Under the pieces are notes generated by a model. That model was given only the letters and a program-made list of their open reading frames with translations. It was not told the DNA's origin and did no database searches. A program made the position numbers and the translations under genes. A stretch of 64,000 bases of DNA from Scilla litardierei. Its lineage: Eukaryota; Streptophyta; Magnoliopsida; Asparagales; Asparagaceae. Positions 21,855 through 33,473 of this stretch are shown in pieces; the stretch's first letter is position 1, and each line of letters starts with the position of its first letter. Location of the stretch: assembly GCA_030789695.1 (NCBI GenBank), contig CM061138.1, positions 177,526,051 to 177,590,050 of the forward strand, read 5' to 3'.

Positions 21855-22256
21855 TGTTGAGTATTGGACTCCCCGGATTTGGTTTTGGATGATGAGCAAA
21901 CATAAATAATTCATGAACTAACAATTTGTGAGCGCAGTTATGGAGATCGTCGCCAAATTCACGAGAACACTCATAGCGACATCTCAAGACTTCTCAAAGC
22001 TCGTATTCAATGCCTAAAGCTTTGTTGAAGCTTTTGGACCATTTTGGAAGTCATGAAGATTTGATCGAAGCTCTCGAAGACCGTTCCTTAAGGTTTTATT
22101 TATAGTCTTTTAGTTTTGATCTATAGAATGTTAAGCCTTGAGTATATCTTACATTTCTATCTTCATAACGCTCATATCTTAGCTCTAGGATCTTAGTAAA
22201 AGTCCATTCTAACTTCCTCGAAGCATCGCGCTTCGATTCGGACTTTGTTGTGCATG

Positions 22257-22794
22257 TTAGTTGGTTCAAGAAGAAGAACTGACCGACTAGATGGTGATCT
22301 AGTCGGTCGACAAAGCTTCTTGGACCGACTAATTTCAATTTGTATTTTCTTGCTCAGTACTATTTACAGTTAGTCGGTCTACGTTGACACATCGACCGAC
22401 TAGTTTGTGAACTAGTCGGTCAGTGATGCTTCTTTGACCGACTAGTTGAGCTTTACTGTACATGCCAATTTTCTCCTAAGCTACTGTTTATCGTTAGTCG
22501 GTCTAAGAACGTTTGTCGACCGACTAGTTGATGATCTAATCGGTCAACATTTGTTCTTGGACCGACTAAATTAACTTGTATTCAGACTAATTGTTTTTGA
22601 CTCTTAGTCGGTCTAAGTTCACTGACCGACCGACTAGTTGTGAAACTAGTCGGTCAGACAGTCTTCTTGGACCGACTAGATTTCTAGGTCTGAAATTCAC
22701 TCTGTTCTCTGTTCATCACTTAGTCGGTCCATGTTGTTTGACTGACTGACTAGTTGATGAACTAGTCGGTCAGTGTTTGTTCTTTGACCGACTA
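22257..22794 (+). repeat. LTR palindrome array of SireB-1 (TAGTCGGTC / GACCGACTA quartets)
   Basis: Five tandem units. The second unit has sites starting at about 22370 (TTAGTCGGTC), 22394 (GACCGACTAG), 22412 (CTAGTCGGTC) and 22436 (GACCGACTAG): alternating orientation, spacing about 24-18-24. The central GACCGACTAG of each unit starts at 22281, 22394, 22518, 22628 and 22744, a period of 110-124 bp. The middle pair forms a near-perfect stem (GACCGACTAGTT ... AACTAGTCGGTC) with a loop of a few bases. The array ends 56 bp before the TATA box. Confidence 0.9.
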
Positions 22795-22849
22795 ACTGCT
22801 TCAGATTTCTTTCCGTTGGGATTTGACCTAACTCGTTTTTATGGGACCC

Positions 22850-22859
22850 TATAAATACG
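22850..22859 (+). promoter_or_regulatory. LTR TATA box of SireB-1
   Basis: CTATAAATAC follows the array. The same box is in the 3' LTR (about 35414) and the solo LTR (about 31798). In SireB-2 the matching site reads CTCTAAATAC (minus strand, about 53467), so the box is damaged there. Confidence 0.7.
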
Positions 22860-23609
22860 AAGCTTGGTCATTTCTCTCAAGGTTAGAGCTGCTATTAAGA
22901 GATTCATTGAGATTGAAAGAGTTAGAGATTCTCACTCATTTCCAAAGCTCTCTCCCTCACAAGAAATCCATTCTCTCACATTCTAGATCTAGAATCCATC
23001 TTGAGAGAAGTTTGTTCTTGGTGAGCCTTTCAAGCTCTAGCTTGATTCAAGTCTCTAAATCACTCCTAGGCACCCATTGCTGCTCATTTCAGTGGTGCTA
23101 GGTCTTGGTGACTTTCTCTTCCTCAAATCCCTCCTTGCACCTATTTGGTAAGAAAACTCAAGGTATAGGATTTTGTGGTAAGATTGTTTATTTCATTATA
23201 AACTCATTTATATTGCTTATTGGTTCTCTCGGTTGTGAGAGAAGGTTGTGATCCCGGGTTGTGGGATTCACTATTGCCATTGCATGTATGATTTGATCTT
23301 GTGAAGGTTTTTCACAAGATATTCATAGTGGAAATCTTAGGTTAGGGTTTCTAACCTAAGTATCCGGAGGGGATCCGGGTGGTTGGGACGTAGGATCACC
23401 GGGAACAAGTCGGGGAGACTTGGACGGATCGAACCCAGTAATATTCAATTGTTAGCATTGTTAATTTTGTTGTTGTCATCAATTTATGCTTCCGCAAATT
23501 GATTTGGTAGTTGTTTGCACGATAATTAGGAATTATACTCCGTGTTATTTTTAAAGTACTATTCACCCCCCCTCTAGTACTTGTGCAGTAGTTTGTAGGG
23601 CATTACATT

Positions 23610-23622
23610 TGATATCAAAGCC
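23610..23622 (+). promoter_or_regulatory. Primer binding site of SireB-1, drifted
   Basis: TGATATCAAAGCC lies two bases after the LTR. The usual tRNA-Met complement is TGGTATCAGAGCC; both differences are G to A. The intact form is seen in SireA-2 at 36929-36940. Confidence 0.75.
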
Positions 23623-23634
23623 AGATACTTAGCT

Positions 23635-25874
23635 ATGTCTGCCAACGACAACAAGACCGTTCGTCCACCTGCGGATTATGGATCCTTCAGGAACCGTGAA
23701 GGAGCGTCTTCAGTCATGGAAGGACATTCCTCGACTAGGCCTCCATTCTTCAACGGCGTCAATTATGGATATTGGAAATGCCGGATGGAAACGTTCCTCC
23801 GGAGCGCCTCATTGTGGAGAATTACCATGTCGGAGTACAATGTGCCTACCGAAGAAGATTTCGACAAGTGGACTACTGCGGAGGTCGCCGCGGAGATTGC
23901 AAATGCCAAAGCAATGAATGCTTTACAATGTGCATTGGAACCCGAAGATTTTAATAAGATATGCACATGTAAGAGTGCATATCAAATTTGAAATTCGCTC
24001 CTCATTTTGCATGAAGGAACGAGTCGGGTAAGAGATTCTAAACTCGTAGTAGTCAATAGAGATTACGAATTGTTTCATATGGAACAGGGAGAAAAGATGA
24101 AGGAGTATTATGCTCGCTTCGTCGACATAATGAACGAGTTGGAAGCTCTCGGCAAAACATACACCCAAAAGGAGAAGTGTTCGAAGCTTATCGAAGGACT
24201 TCCTTCTTCTTGGGAGAAACTTACCTTCGCCATCGAGGAAGGTAATGACATGAATAAGTATACCGTAGTTCAATTGATGGGTACTTTGATGTCATACGAG
24301 GTACAAAAAGATAGCAAGGTGAAGTTACAAGAAAAGATGAAGTCATATTTGAACCAAGACGTGCCTAAGAAAAAGGCGATTGCGTTCAAGGTGGCTCCAT
24401 CCACCTCTACCGATGATGAGGACTCGGAAGAAGAAATGGACATGGAATCCATTGCACTCATGGCAAATAAGTTCAATCGCTTCTTCCGAAAGGGTAACTT
24501 CAAAAAAAAATCTAAATTTACTTCTACTAACGCATCTCCACCTTTGTGCTTTAAATGCAATAAGTCAGGACACATCAAAGCGGATTGTCCTCAAAACAAG
24601 CAAAAGGAGAAGTGGAAGGCGCCGAAGTTCGACAAGTCCAAGAAGTACAAAAAGGGGTACAAAAAGGGACTTGTCTGAGCAACATTCACCGACTCTGAGG
24701 ATTCCTCAAGCGGAGAGTCGGACGATGAGAAAGTGGAGCAAGCGCACATGTGCTTCATGGCAAGAGAGGAGCATGATCAAGGATCCTCCTCTTCCGATGA
24801 TAGCGACAACGAAGGCGATGAGGTAACTATGGATGACCTTAGGAATGCTAATTCTCAATTATGGTCTAAGTATACTAAATTAGTAAATAGGTATACTAAA
24901 GTAAAAGATGACTTAGCTAGCATTCAAACCTCGCCTAAAACTATCATCACCAACAACGACACCGTTGTTGAAGAGTTGAAGAATGAGATTGTTAATCTCA
25001 AGACTCAACTTGAACATGTTAGCATTGAGGATCCGGAAGAACATAAGACAGCGGATTTGACTTCTCAAAACTCGACGTTGAGTATTGAGAATGAGAATCT
25101 TAAATCTCGTGTTTATGTGCTCACATCGCAAGTATCCACTTTGGATACTTCTTTGCGTTCTCTCACCGAGAAATATGAGAACACATTAGGCCGAATTAAT
25201 AAATTCAATAAGGGTAAGGACCATCTGGATAAAATCCTAAGTGACTTACTTCCGGCCAATCACCACATTGGTTTGGGGTATACGATGGGAAGTTCATCCA
25301 AATCGGCCACTACTTTTGTTAGGCCAACTTCCGGTGTTTCGACGAGTGGTAGCAAACACTCTATTGGTAGTTCATCTACCAATGGTGCTTCCACCTCGTC
25401 CACACCCTCTTTCGGAAAGAAACCCACTTTGGGTGGACCTCCAAAGAAGGGGCATGCCTACATGTACACCAATACCATACCACGTAGGAACACACGCCCT
25501 ACTCCACCGGTTCACACATATGATGATTTTTATGCTACACATTCACGGGCACGTGCACACCATGTGAGACACCCTCACGCACGTGTTCCCTCACATGCAT
25601 ATGTTCACCCACAACATCATATGAATAATTATCCATATGCACCATTTCATCATGTTCCTTATGCCTATCCACGACATGCATCACGTAGAAACCAACAACG
25701 CATGCATGCACCCAATAGGATGAAGGCTCCCAAAATATTTTAATTTGGAGCCCAAAGGACACTACCATGAATGAAAAACAAGTTTACATGAATGACTATT
25801 TTATTAATGTAGTGGATAATATTAATTATATTGGGAAGTCTAAGTCCAATTGGACTTGGCTTCCAAAGGTCTAA
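23635..25874 (+). pseudogene. gag: SireB-1 gag, broken
   Basis: ATG at 23635 starts an N-terminal domain with FNGVNYGYWKCRMETFLRS, which resembles the copia gag (UBN2-like) fold. A TGA at 23989-23991 replaces the Trp expected after AYQI. The frame then holds YARFVDIMNELEALG, a CCHC knuckle CFKCNKSGHIKADC (about 24547-24590) and a Lys-rich segment. A second TGA lies at 24676-24678. The acidic, coiled-coil and His-rich portions follow over 24733-25743, with a one-base frameshift at about 25741. The family's gag terminator TAA is at 25872-25874. It would encode the particle protein; this copy gives only fragments. Confidence 0.9.
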
Positions 25875-25904
25875 CCTTTGAGGACCCAATGACCTTGGGT
25901 ACCA

Positions 25905-28900
25905 TGATACGACATTTCATATCTATAGGTACTCAAGAAAAAGGAATGGAGCAACAAATTTAAATTTATCTCCAAGAGAAATTGGATACTCGATAGCGGG
26001 TGTTCAAAACACATGACGGGCGATGCTCAATTTCTTTCCGGAGTGGTGCCCATTGCTAATGGGAACCGGGTAGTCTTTGGAGGCAACGAGAGCGGAACCA
26101 TCGTCGGTGTTGGAAAAGTGGGTAACCCATCTAAACCCTTAATTAGTGATGTTTATCTAGTTAATGGTTTAAATCATAATCTTATTTCAATAAGCCAACT
26201 TTGTGACAAAGGTTACAAAGTTAGCTTTGCGAAAGGATTGTGTCATATTTTGAATGATAATAATAATTTATTATTTTCCGGCACACGCCATAAAGATATT
26301 TACATTTTGGATCTTCCTAAGTCTTATGAACAATGTCTCGTTGCCAACACAAGTGAACAACACTTATGGCATCGACGCTTTGGACATGTGAATTTTGGAA
26401 CACTTTATAAGCTTTCAAAATTAAATTCCATTAAAGGTTTTCCGAAGCTTGTTTTTGAAAAGAAAAGTTTCTGTGATTCTAGTCAACGTGGCAAGCTTCC
26501 TAAATCTTCATTTAAACCTAAGAAAAGCATTTCTACTAAACGGCCACTAGAGCTATTACATCTAGACTTATTTGGGCCAACTAGAGTTGCTTCCTTAGGA
26601 AATGCAAGATATGGACTTGTCATCGTCGATGATTATTCGAGATTTACATGGGTATTTTTCTTATGTAATAAAAATGAAGCTTTTGAAAACTTCACAATAT
26701 TTGTGAAGAAAGTGCAAAATCTCATCGGAACCACCATTGTCACTATTCGTAGTGATCATGGGGGTGAATTTGAGAATGAGTCTTTCTCAAATTTTTGTGA
26801 TGATCTTGGAATTACTCACACGTTTTCTTTCCCTCGCGCACCCCCTCAAAATGGTGTTGTTGAGAGGAAGAATAGAACGCTTGTGGAGTGTGCCCGCACC
26901 ATGCTTGATGATAGCCATCTTGGCCATCAATTTTGGGTGGAAGCGGTACACACCGCTTGCTATGTGTTTAATAGAATACTTTTGAGGCCCGGCACCAAAC
27001 AAACTTGCTATGAATTGTTGTTTGGTAGATTGCCTCAAGTTAAACATTTTCGTGTTTTCGGTGCAAAATGTTTTATTAAAAACACGTATGAAAATTTGGA
27101 CAAGTTTGATCCGAGATCGGATGAGGGGATATTTGTTGGGTATTCCTCACGTAGCAAAGCCTACCGGATATACAACAAAAGATCCTCTACGATCGAGGAA
27201 TCACTACATGTCTCTTTTAATGAGAATTTTACTACTTCTAGAATTTCAAATGATGATGATTCTATGGATGTTTTATGTGATTCGTTTGATAATTCTAAGT
27301 CAATGATTCAATTGATTCTATTGATACTAACCCAACTAATGAGGTTGTTGAGAATGTTCCTAGTGATCAGGGAATTCCCAAACGGCTTCATACGGTTCGT
27401 GACCACCCCCATGAGCAAGTTATTGGCAATATTCATGATAGAGTCAAGACGAGATCGCAAGTACACCACTTCACCAATTGTGCCTTTGCCTCATCGATAG
27501 AGCCAAAGAATATAGTTGAAGCGTGCGAAGATAGTGCTTGGATCCTTGCCATAGGGGAGGAACTCATTCAATTCGAGAGGAATGAGGTATGGGAGCTTGT
27601 TCCATTGCCATCGAAGAACCACACCGTCATAGGGACAAAGTGGATCTTCAAGAACAAAACCGACGAAAACCAAGTCGTCGTCCGGAACATAGCTCGGTTA
27701 GTAGCTCAAGGCTATCGACAAGAGGAAGGTATTGATTTCGAAGAATCCTTCGCTCCGGTAGCTAGATTAGAATCAATTAGATTGTTATTGTCTTTTGCAT
27801 GCCATAAAAATTTCAAATTATTTCAAATGGATGTTAAAAGTGCATTTTTAAACGGAGATGTTGTTGAGGAAGTTTACGTTTCTCAACCTCCGGGCTTCGT
27901 AAATGAAAAATTTCCAAATCATATTTTTAAACTAAAGAAAGCTCTTTACGGTTTGAGACAAGCTCCTCGAGCTTGGTATGATCGCCTAAAGAATTTTCTT
28001 TTGGATTTGAATTTTAAAATGGGAGAAGCCGATTCTACACTTTTTGTTAAGCATGCGAATAATGATATTTTATTAGTTCAAATTTATGTTGATGATATCA
28101 TTTTCGGTGCTACTAACTTCACTCTTTGCGAAGAGTTTTCTAATGTTATGAAGGAACAATTTGAGATGAGCCACATGGGCGAACTCAAATATTTCTTAGG
28201 TCTCCAAATTCACCAATTGAACGATGCAATCTTCATCCACCAAACGAAATACACGGTGGAGTTGCTAAAGCGATTTGGAATGGAGAATGCCTCCGGGAAA
28301 AAGACTCATATGAGCACTACAATGCATCTTGATAAAGATACGGGCGGAAAAGATGTAGACATTCGTCTATATCGAGGTATGATAGGCAGTTTACTTTATC
28401 TTACCGCTAGTAGGCCCGATATCATGTTTGTCGTTTGTATTTGTGCTCGTTATCAGTCTCAACCTAAGGATTCTCACTTAGTAGTGGTAAAACGTATTTT
28501 TCACTATCTAAGTTAAACTTTAGATTTTGGATTACTTTATCCGAAATCTAGCACATATGAGTTAGTCTCATATAGTGACGCTGATTATGCGGGATGCAAA
28601 TCCGACAGGAAGAGTACTAGTGGCACTTGCCATTTTATAGGAAATTCCCTTGTCTCTTGGTTTTCCAAGAAGCAAAATTCGGTATCACTTTCAACCACCG
28701 AGGCGGAATATATTGCCGCCGGTGCCGCGTGTGCTCAAGTTCGTTGGATGAGACACACACTTAAAGACTTTGGTATAAACTGTGATACTTGTCCTATCAT
28801 GGTTGACAACCAAAGTGCAATATGTCTTTCCAAGAACCCGGTACACCATTCCCGTTCGAAGCACATAGATGTCCGACACCACTTTTTAGATGATCATGTT

Positions 28901-29035
28901 GCTAAAAAGGACATCATTTTAGTGTACGTTGAAACCCAAAAGCAAATCGCCGATATTTTCACGAAATCCCTAAAGGAGGACTCCTTTGTGCGGTTGCGTC
29001 GAGAATTGGGGATTATGGGTGAATCCGAGATATAG
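25905..29035 (+). pseudogene. pol: SireB-1 pol (protease-integrase-RT-RNase H), broken
   Basis: Protease DSGCSKHMTGD is complete (DSG at 25992-26000). Integrase: WHRRFGH...FCDSS, where the last zinc-binding Cys is Ser, then LHLDLFGPT, IRSDHGGEFENES and VVERKNRTL with the DDE residues present. A frameshift near 27300 moves the link to RT into frame 2. RT has the palm motif IYVDDIIFG; RNase H has [26 protein letters not shown] and VDNQSAICL. One TAA at 28514-28516 separates the two (SireB-2 has Tyr there). Ends GIMGESEI at 29035. It is the best preserved pol of the copia copies in the window, but not functional as one protein. Confidence 0.93.
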
Positions 29036-29278
29036 GATTCATGTTTCATTCAATAATCTTGCATGCTATTATATTACGCAATATTTCATTCATGCTAGAC
29101 TTATTGGATTTTTCGGGATTTTATGTGATATTTTGAATTTTTGCTCGAATTCATGTTTGAATGTCGTATTTAAGATTTCGATGTTTAATGGGGTAGTTTA
29201 GATGATTTTTGATAGGATTACGATGTATTGTCCAAGTGTATTGAGGAGAGAACTTAATTATCAATTTTTGGACTCATC
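29036..29278 (+). other. Spacer after SireB-1 pol, no gene seen
   Basis: AT-rich; matches 62930-63139 in SireB-2. Confidence 0.55.
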
Positions 29279-29690
29279 TAGTCGGTCTCAGTTCATCAAC
29301 CAACCGACTAGATTCACATCTAGCCGGTCAGCTAATGAACTCAGACCGACTAGCTCTATCTCTCAACTTTTGGACTCCTTTAGTCGGAATCAGTTCAATC
29401 ACCAATCGACTAGATTCGTATCTAGTCGGTTAGTAAGAGAACTCAGACCGACTAACTCAAGCTTTTAGGATTTCCTCTCCAGCTTAACTCCTTAGTCGGT
29501 TCAAGTTTACTTACCAACCGACTAGATTTAGATCTAGTCGGTCAGTATTTGAACGTAGACCGACTAATTCTCATTCATGAATTTTTCGATTTGTCTCTGT
29601 TTCATTTTTAGTCGGTTCAAGCTCGTTAACCGACCGACTAGATCGTCATCTAGTCGGTCAGCCATTGAACTGTGACCGACTAAGTGCTCA
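29279..29690 (+). repeat. Internal palindrome array of SireB-1
   Basis: Four quartets of the same half-sites as the LTR. The first has starts at about 29278, 29302, 29320 and 29343 (spacing 24-18-23); the second at about 29379, 29404, 29422 and 29446. The central sites recur at 29302, 29404, 29516 and 29632. Several sites are one base off (AACCGACTAG, AATCGACTAG, CTAGCCGGTC) but keep their place. It lies between pol and the aORF leader. Confidence 0.9.
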
Positions 29691-29759
29691 GGGGCAGTCA
29701 TGTCTTTTCGCGATTTCGATCGACTTAAATCATATCTAATCGATTCTTTTCTCTATTAG

Positions 29760-30061
29760 TCGGCCTCCAACTTCCCTCCAACTCGAAAACCCCCGATCCC
29801 TCCTCGAGTCTCTTCGTCTTCCCGTCGATCTCCGGCCCCCTTTCCGATCATCTCCACCGCCGATCGTCGTCGTCTTCCTCCTAGGTATTCTTACTCTCAT
29901 CTAGGGTTTGATTCTAGGTCTATTTTCCAGTTCTAGGGTTTGCTTTCATCTTCTAGGGTTTCGAATTTCAGCCTAGGGCTTGTTGATTTCGGTTCTAGGG
30001 TTTAATTTTAGGGTTGTTTGATCTTATTCTTTCAATTGCTTGTACTCGTTGTGCCACGATC
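29760..30061 (+). promoter_or_regulatory. Leader of the SireB-1 aORF with telo-box cluster and pyrimidine patch
   Basis: A pyrimidine-rich stretch (29765-29880) is followed by at least four TCTAGGGTTT-type words and related TTAGGGTT/CCTAGGGCTT words over 29895-30015. AAACCCTA telo-boxes are common near starts of host genes for translation and growth. A possible 5' splice site CTAG|GTATTC lies at 29883. No clear TATA box. SireB-2 has the same type of leader (62215-62400). A host-gene-like promoter or 5'UTR is inferred, not shown. Confidence 0.5.
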
Positions 30062-30803
30062 ATGGCAAAAACGAGGATCCCAATTACTCCCACTGGTTTC
30101 TCCCCCATGACTGTAGGGCCATCTAACCCTAGGAATCCTTCAAAGCCCAAGCGCCGAGCTAAATCAACCCAAGCTTCTCCGTCTTCGCCTCCTCTGAAGA
30201 AGCAGAGGACGGCTACCGTCAAACCCGGTAAACATTCTAAGTCTAGAAAGCCTATACTCCATACCCCCTCTACTCCTCCTGATTCCGATACTGAGTTTAG
30301 ACCCGAGGATGAGTCTGGCCATAGGGAACCCACTCCTCCACTTCGTCCTAGGACTCAACAGCCTAAGGGAAAGGGCCCAATGCTAGCTGGTGGTGTTGAC
30401 ATATCGTTGTGTCGCGACGACCCTATGTGTCTAGCGGCCTACAACCGTATTGAGCACTGTCCGATGCTATTGGAGCACTATGTTCAGTTTTCCGACTTCC
30501 TTGGCTTAGCTGATCTCCTATCCTATAGTGGGCTCCTAGACTACCTTCGCTTCGACCCTAAGGCAAACCCTCGACCCTATCCTCGCCTGGTCAAACTATT
30601 CTATGCAAATCGTGTCTGGGGCCACTATGATGAGAGCCACTCCATCGAGACTACTGTCTTGGGGACTCCTATAGTCCTCACGGCAGAAATCTTGGGGGAG
30701 TTGCTTGGTTGTTCATCATCTGGTCTCCTCCCGTCAGACATCTCAGTTGATGATATCTCCTCTTTGGATCAATCTGTTCTAGCTGATATCTTCCATGTGA
30801 TCC

Positions 30804-32554
30804 TGTTGAATATTGGACTCCCCGGATTTGGTTTTGGATGATGAGCAAACATAAATAATTCATGAACTAACAATTTGTGAGCGCAGTATTGGAGATCGTC
30901 GCCAAATTCACGAGAACAATCAAAGCGACATCTCAAGACTTCTCAAAGCTCGTATTCATTGCCTAAAGCTTCGTTGAAGCTTTTGGACCGTTTTGGAAGT
31001 CATGAAGAATTAATCGAAGCTCTCGAAGACCGTTCCTTAAGGTTTTATTTATAGTCTTTTAGCTTCGATCTATAGAATGTTAAGCCTTGAGTATATCTTA
31101 CGTTTCTATCTTCATAACGCTCCTATCTTAGCTCTAGGATCATTGTAGAAGTCCATTCTAACTTCCTCGAAGCATCGCGCTTCGATTCGGACTTCTTGTG
31201 CATGTTAGTTGGTTCAAGAAGAAGAACTGACCGACTAGATGGTGATCTAGTCGGTCAGCAAAGCTTCTTGGACCGACTAGTTTGTGTTAATCTTTTCTTG
31301 CTCAGTACTGTTTACAGTTAGTCAGTCTACGTTGACTCACCGACCGACTAGTTTGTGAACTAGTCGGTCAGTGATGCTTCTTTGACAGACTAGTTGAGCT
31401 TTACTGTTCATGCTAATTTTCTCCTGAGCTACTGTTTATCGTTAGTCGGTCTAAGAACGTTTGGTGACCGACTAGTTGATAATCTAGTCGGTCAACATTT
31501 TTTCTTGGACCGACTAAATCAATTTGTATTCAGACTATTTGTTTTTGACTCTTAGTCGGTCGAAGTTCACTGACCGACCGACTAGTTGTGAATCTAGTCG
31601 GTCAGAAAGTCTTCTTGGACCGACTAGATTTCTAGGTCTGAAATTCTATCTCTTCACTGTTCCTCACTTAGTCGGTCCATGTTGTTTGACTGACCGACTA
31701 GTTGATGAACTAGTCGGTCAGTGGTTGTTCTTTGACCGACTAGTTGCTTCAGTTTTCTAACCGTTGGGATTTGACCTAACTTGTTTTTATGGGACCCTAT
31801 AAATACGAACCTTGGTCATTTCTCTCTAGGTTAGAGCTGCCATTAAGAGATTCATTGAGATTGAAAGAGATAGACATTCTCACTCATTTCCAAAGCTCTC
31901 TTCCTCACAAGAAATCCATTCTCTCACTTTCTAGATCTAGAATCCATCTTGAGAGAAGTTTGTTCTTGGTGAGCCCTTCAAGCTCTAGCTTGATTCAAGT
32001 CTCCAAATCACTCCTAGGCACCCATTGCTGGTCATTTCAGCTGTGCTAGGTCTTGGTGACTTCATCTTCCTCAAATCCCTCCTTGCACCTATTTGGTAAG
32101 AAAACTCAAGGTATAGGATTTTGTGGTAAGATTGTTTATTTCATTATAAACTCATTTATATTGCTTATTGATTCTCTCGGTTGTGAGAGAAGGTTGTGAT
32201 CCCGGGTTGTGGGATTCACTATTGCCATTGCATGTATGATTTGATCTTGTGAAGGTTTTTCACAAGATATCATAGTGGAAATCTTGGGTTAGGGTTTCTA
32301 ACCTAAGTATCCGGAGGGATCCGGGTGGTTGGGACGTAGGATCACCGGGAACAAGTCGGGGAGACTTGGGTGGATCCGAACCCAGTAACATCTTTTGTTA
32401 GCATTGTTAATTTTGTTGTTGTCATTCAATTTAAGCTTCCGCAAATTGATTTGGTAGTTGTTTGCACGATAATTAGGAATTATACTCCTTGTTATTTTTA
32501 AAGTACTATTCACCCCCCCTCTAGTACTTGTGCAGTAGCTTGTAGGGCATTACA
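30804..32554 (+). mobile_element. SireB-solo: solo LTR inside the SireB-1 aORF
   Basis: 1751 bp, TGTTGAATATTGGAC...GGGCATTACA, flanked by GATCC at 30799-30803 and 32555-32559. No internal element sequence remains, so it was left by LTR-LTR recombination. It carries its own palindrome array (31205-31743) and TATA box (about 31798). Confidence 0.97.
31205..31743 (+). repeat. Palindrome array of the solo LTR
   Basis: The same five-unit array as 22257-22794, with a few drifted sites (TTAGTCAGTC, GACAGACTAG). Confidence 0.85.
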
Positions 32555-33473
32555 GATCCCTCCTGCCTTCATTGGTGTTCCATCGAAGTCATTTAAGTCA
32601 AATGCATGGGTGCTCAATCTCATTCTGAAGTCGTGCTTGCTTCCCAAGTACGGCTCATCTTCTCTGCCATCCCAGCCGTTCCTCAAGTTGATTTACGCTC
32701 TATTCTTAGGTTGCGAGATTAATTGGGCTCGTGTTATACTCGATAAGATGGACTCTTTCGAGTGTGTTCGCAAGACCACTAAATCTTTGTATATCCCTTA
32801 TCCTTGTCTGTTGACTTTGGTGTTCCGTCATTTTCGCGTGCCTTTGCCTCCTGACAATGAGCGTCCTCTTGGTCCTCCACTGAACGCGACGGCCGTAAAG
32901 AAATCTCTTGCGGCACTCCGTCACGTGCAGCGGACGACTCCTTCTGCATCCCAGGCCACACCTTCAGCTGCTGCTGCCCCTCCTCCTACCACCACACTTG
33001 ATGATGTCGTTCGCTTACTTCGTCGTCACGAGTCTAGTTTGGCTCGTACCGAGGAGGTGGTGTGCCGTATGGCTAGTTTGATGGGTATTCAGCTTCCTCC
33101 TCCTGTTTCTGAGGATGAGGAGATGGACGATGAGGATATCAATGAGCTTGTCACCTCTTTAGCTCGTGGCGCTGAGGCCACTGCTGCTGCTGCTACCACA
33201 TCTGCTCCTGGAGCTGCCACCTCTTCCGGTGCTCCAGAGACTTCTGCGCCAGTGGATCAGACCTCTGATGCTGCTGTTGCTCCTGCTGACGTCCCTGATC
33301 CAGTCGTACCGGCTGTTGTTCCTGTTGATACTTCTGCAGTTGAGCCTGCTGTTGTTGTTTCCACTCCAGCCCCGACGATCCCTTCGGTTGACACACCACT
33401 CCTCCCAGCAGAGCCTGAGTCCACTCCCTCGACTGGACCCACGGAGACTGCTGATCCTGCCACTTCCTCCTGA

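Larger units (their letters stand above)
21855..23607 (+). repeat. 5' LTR of SireB-1
   Basis: 1753 bp, TGTTGAGTATTGGACTCCCC...GGGCATTACA. It contains the palindrome array, a TATA box and the conserved U5 block near 23361-23430 (GACGTAGGATCACCGGG). Confidence 0.95.
30062..33473 (+). pseudogene. SireB-1 additional ORF (aORF), interrupted by a solo LTR
   Basis: ATG at 30062; coding parts 30062-30803 and 32560-33473 with one TSD copy counted, 1656 nt in all, a multiple of three, and I see no other stop. N-terminal basic and Pro/Ser-rich region, then core with GGVDISLCRDD, LVKLFYANRV, IVLTAEILGELLG, LILKSCLLPKYGS and LTLVFRHF. A Leu/Arg helix follows (DDVVRLLRRHESSLARTEEVV), then MGIQLPPP, an acidic patch and an Ala/Pro/Thr/Val-rich tail. 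The same core plan as the family A aORF, longer at both ends. The insertion cuts inside the core, so this copy is inactive. Function unknown. Confidence 0.88.

Noticed and set aside
22257..22794. Rho-independent terminators at the hairpins
   Set aside because: No U tract after the stems, and this is a eukaryotic genome.
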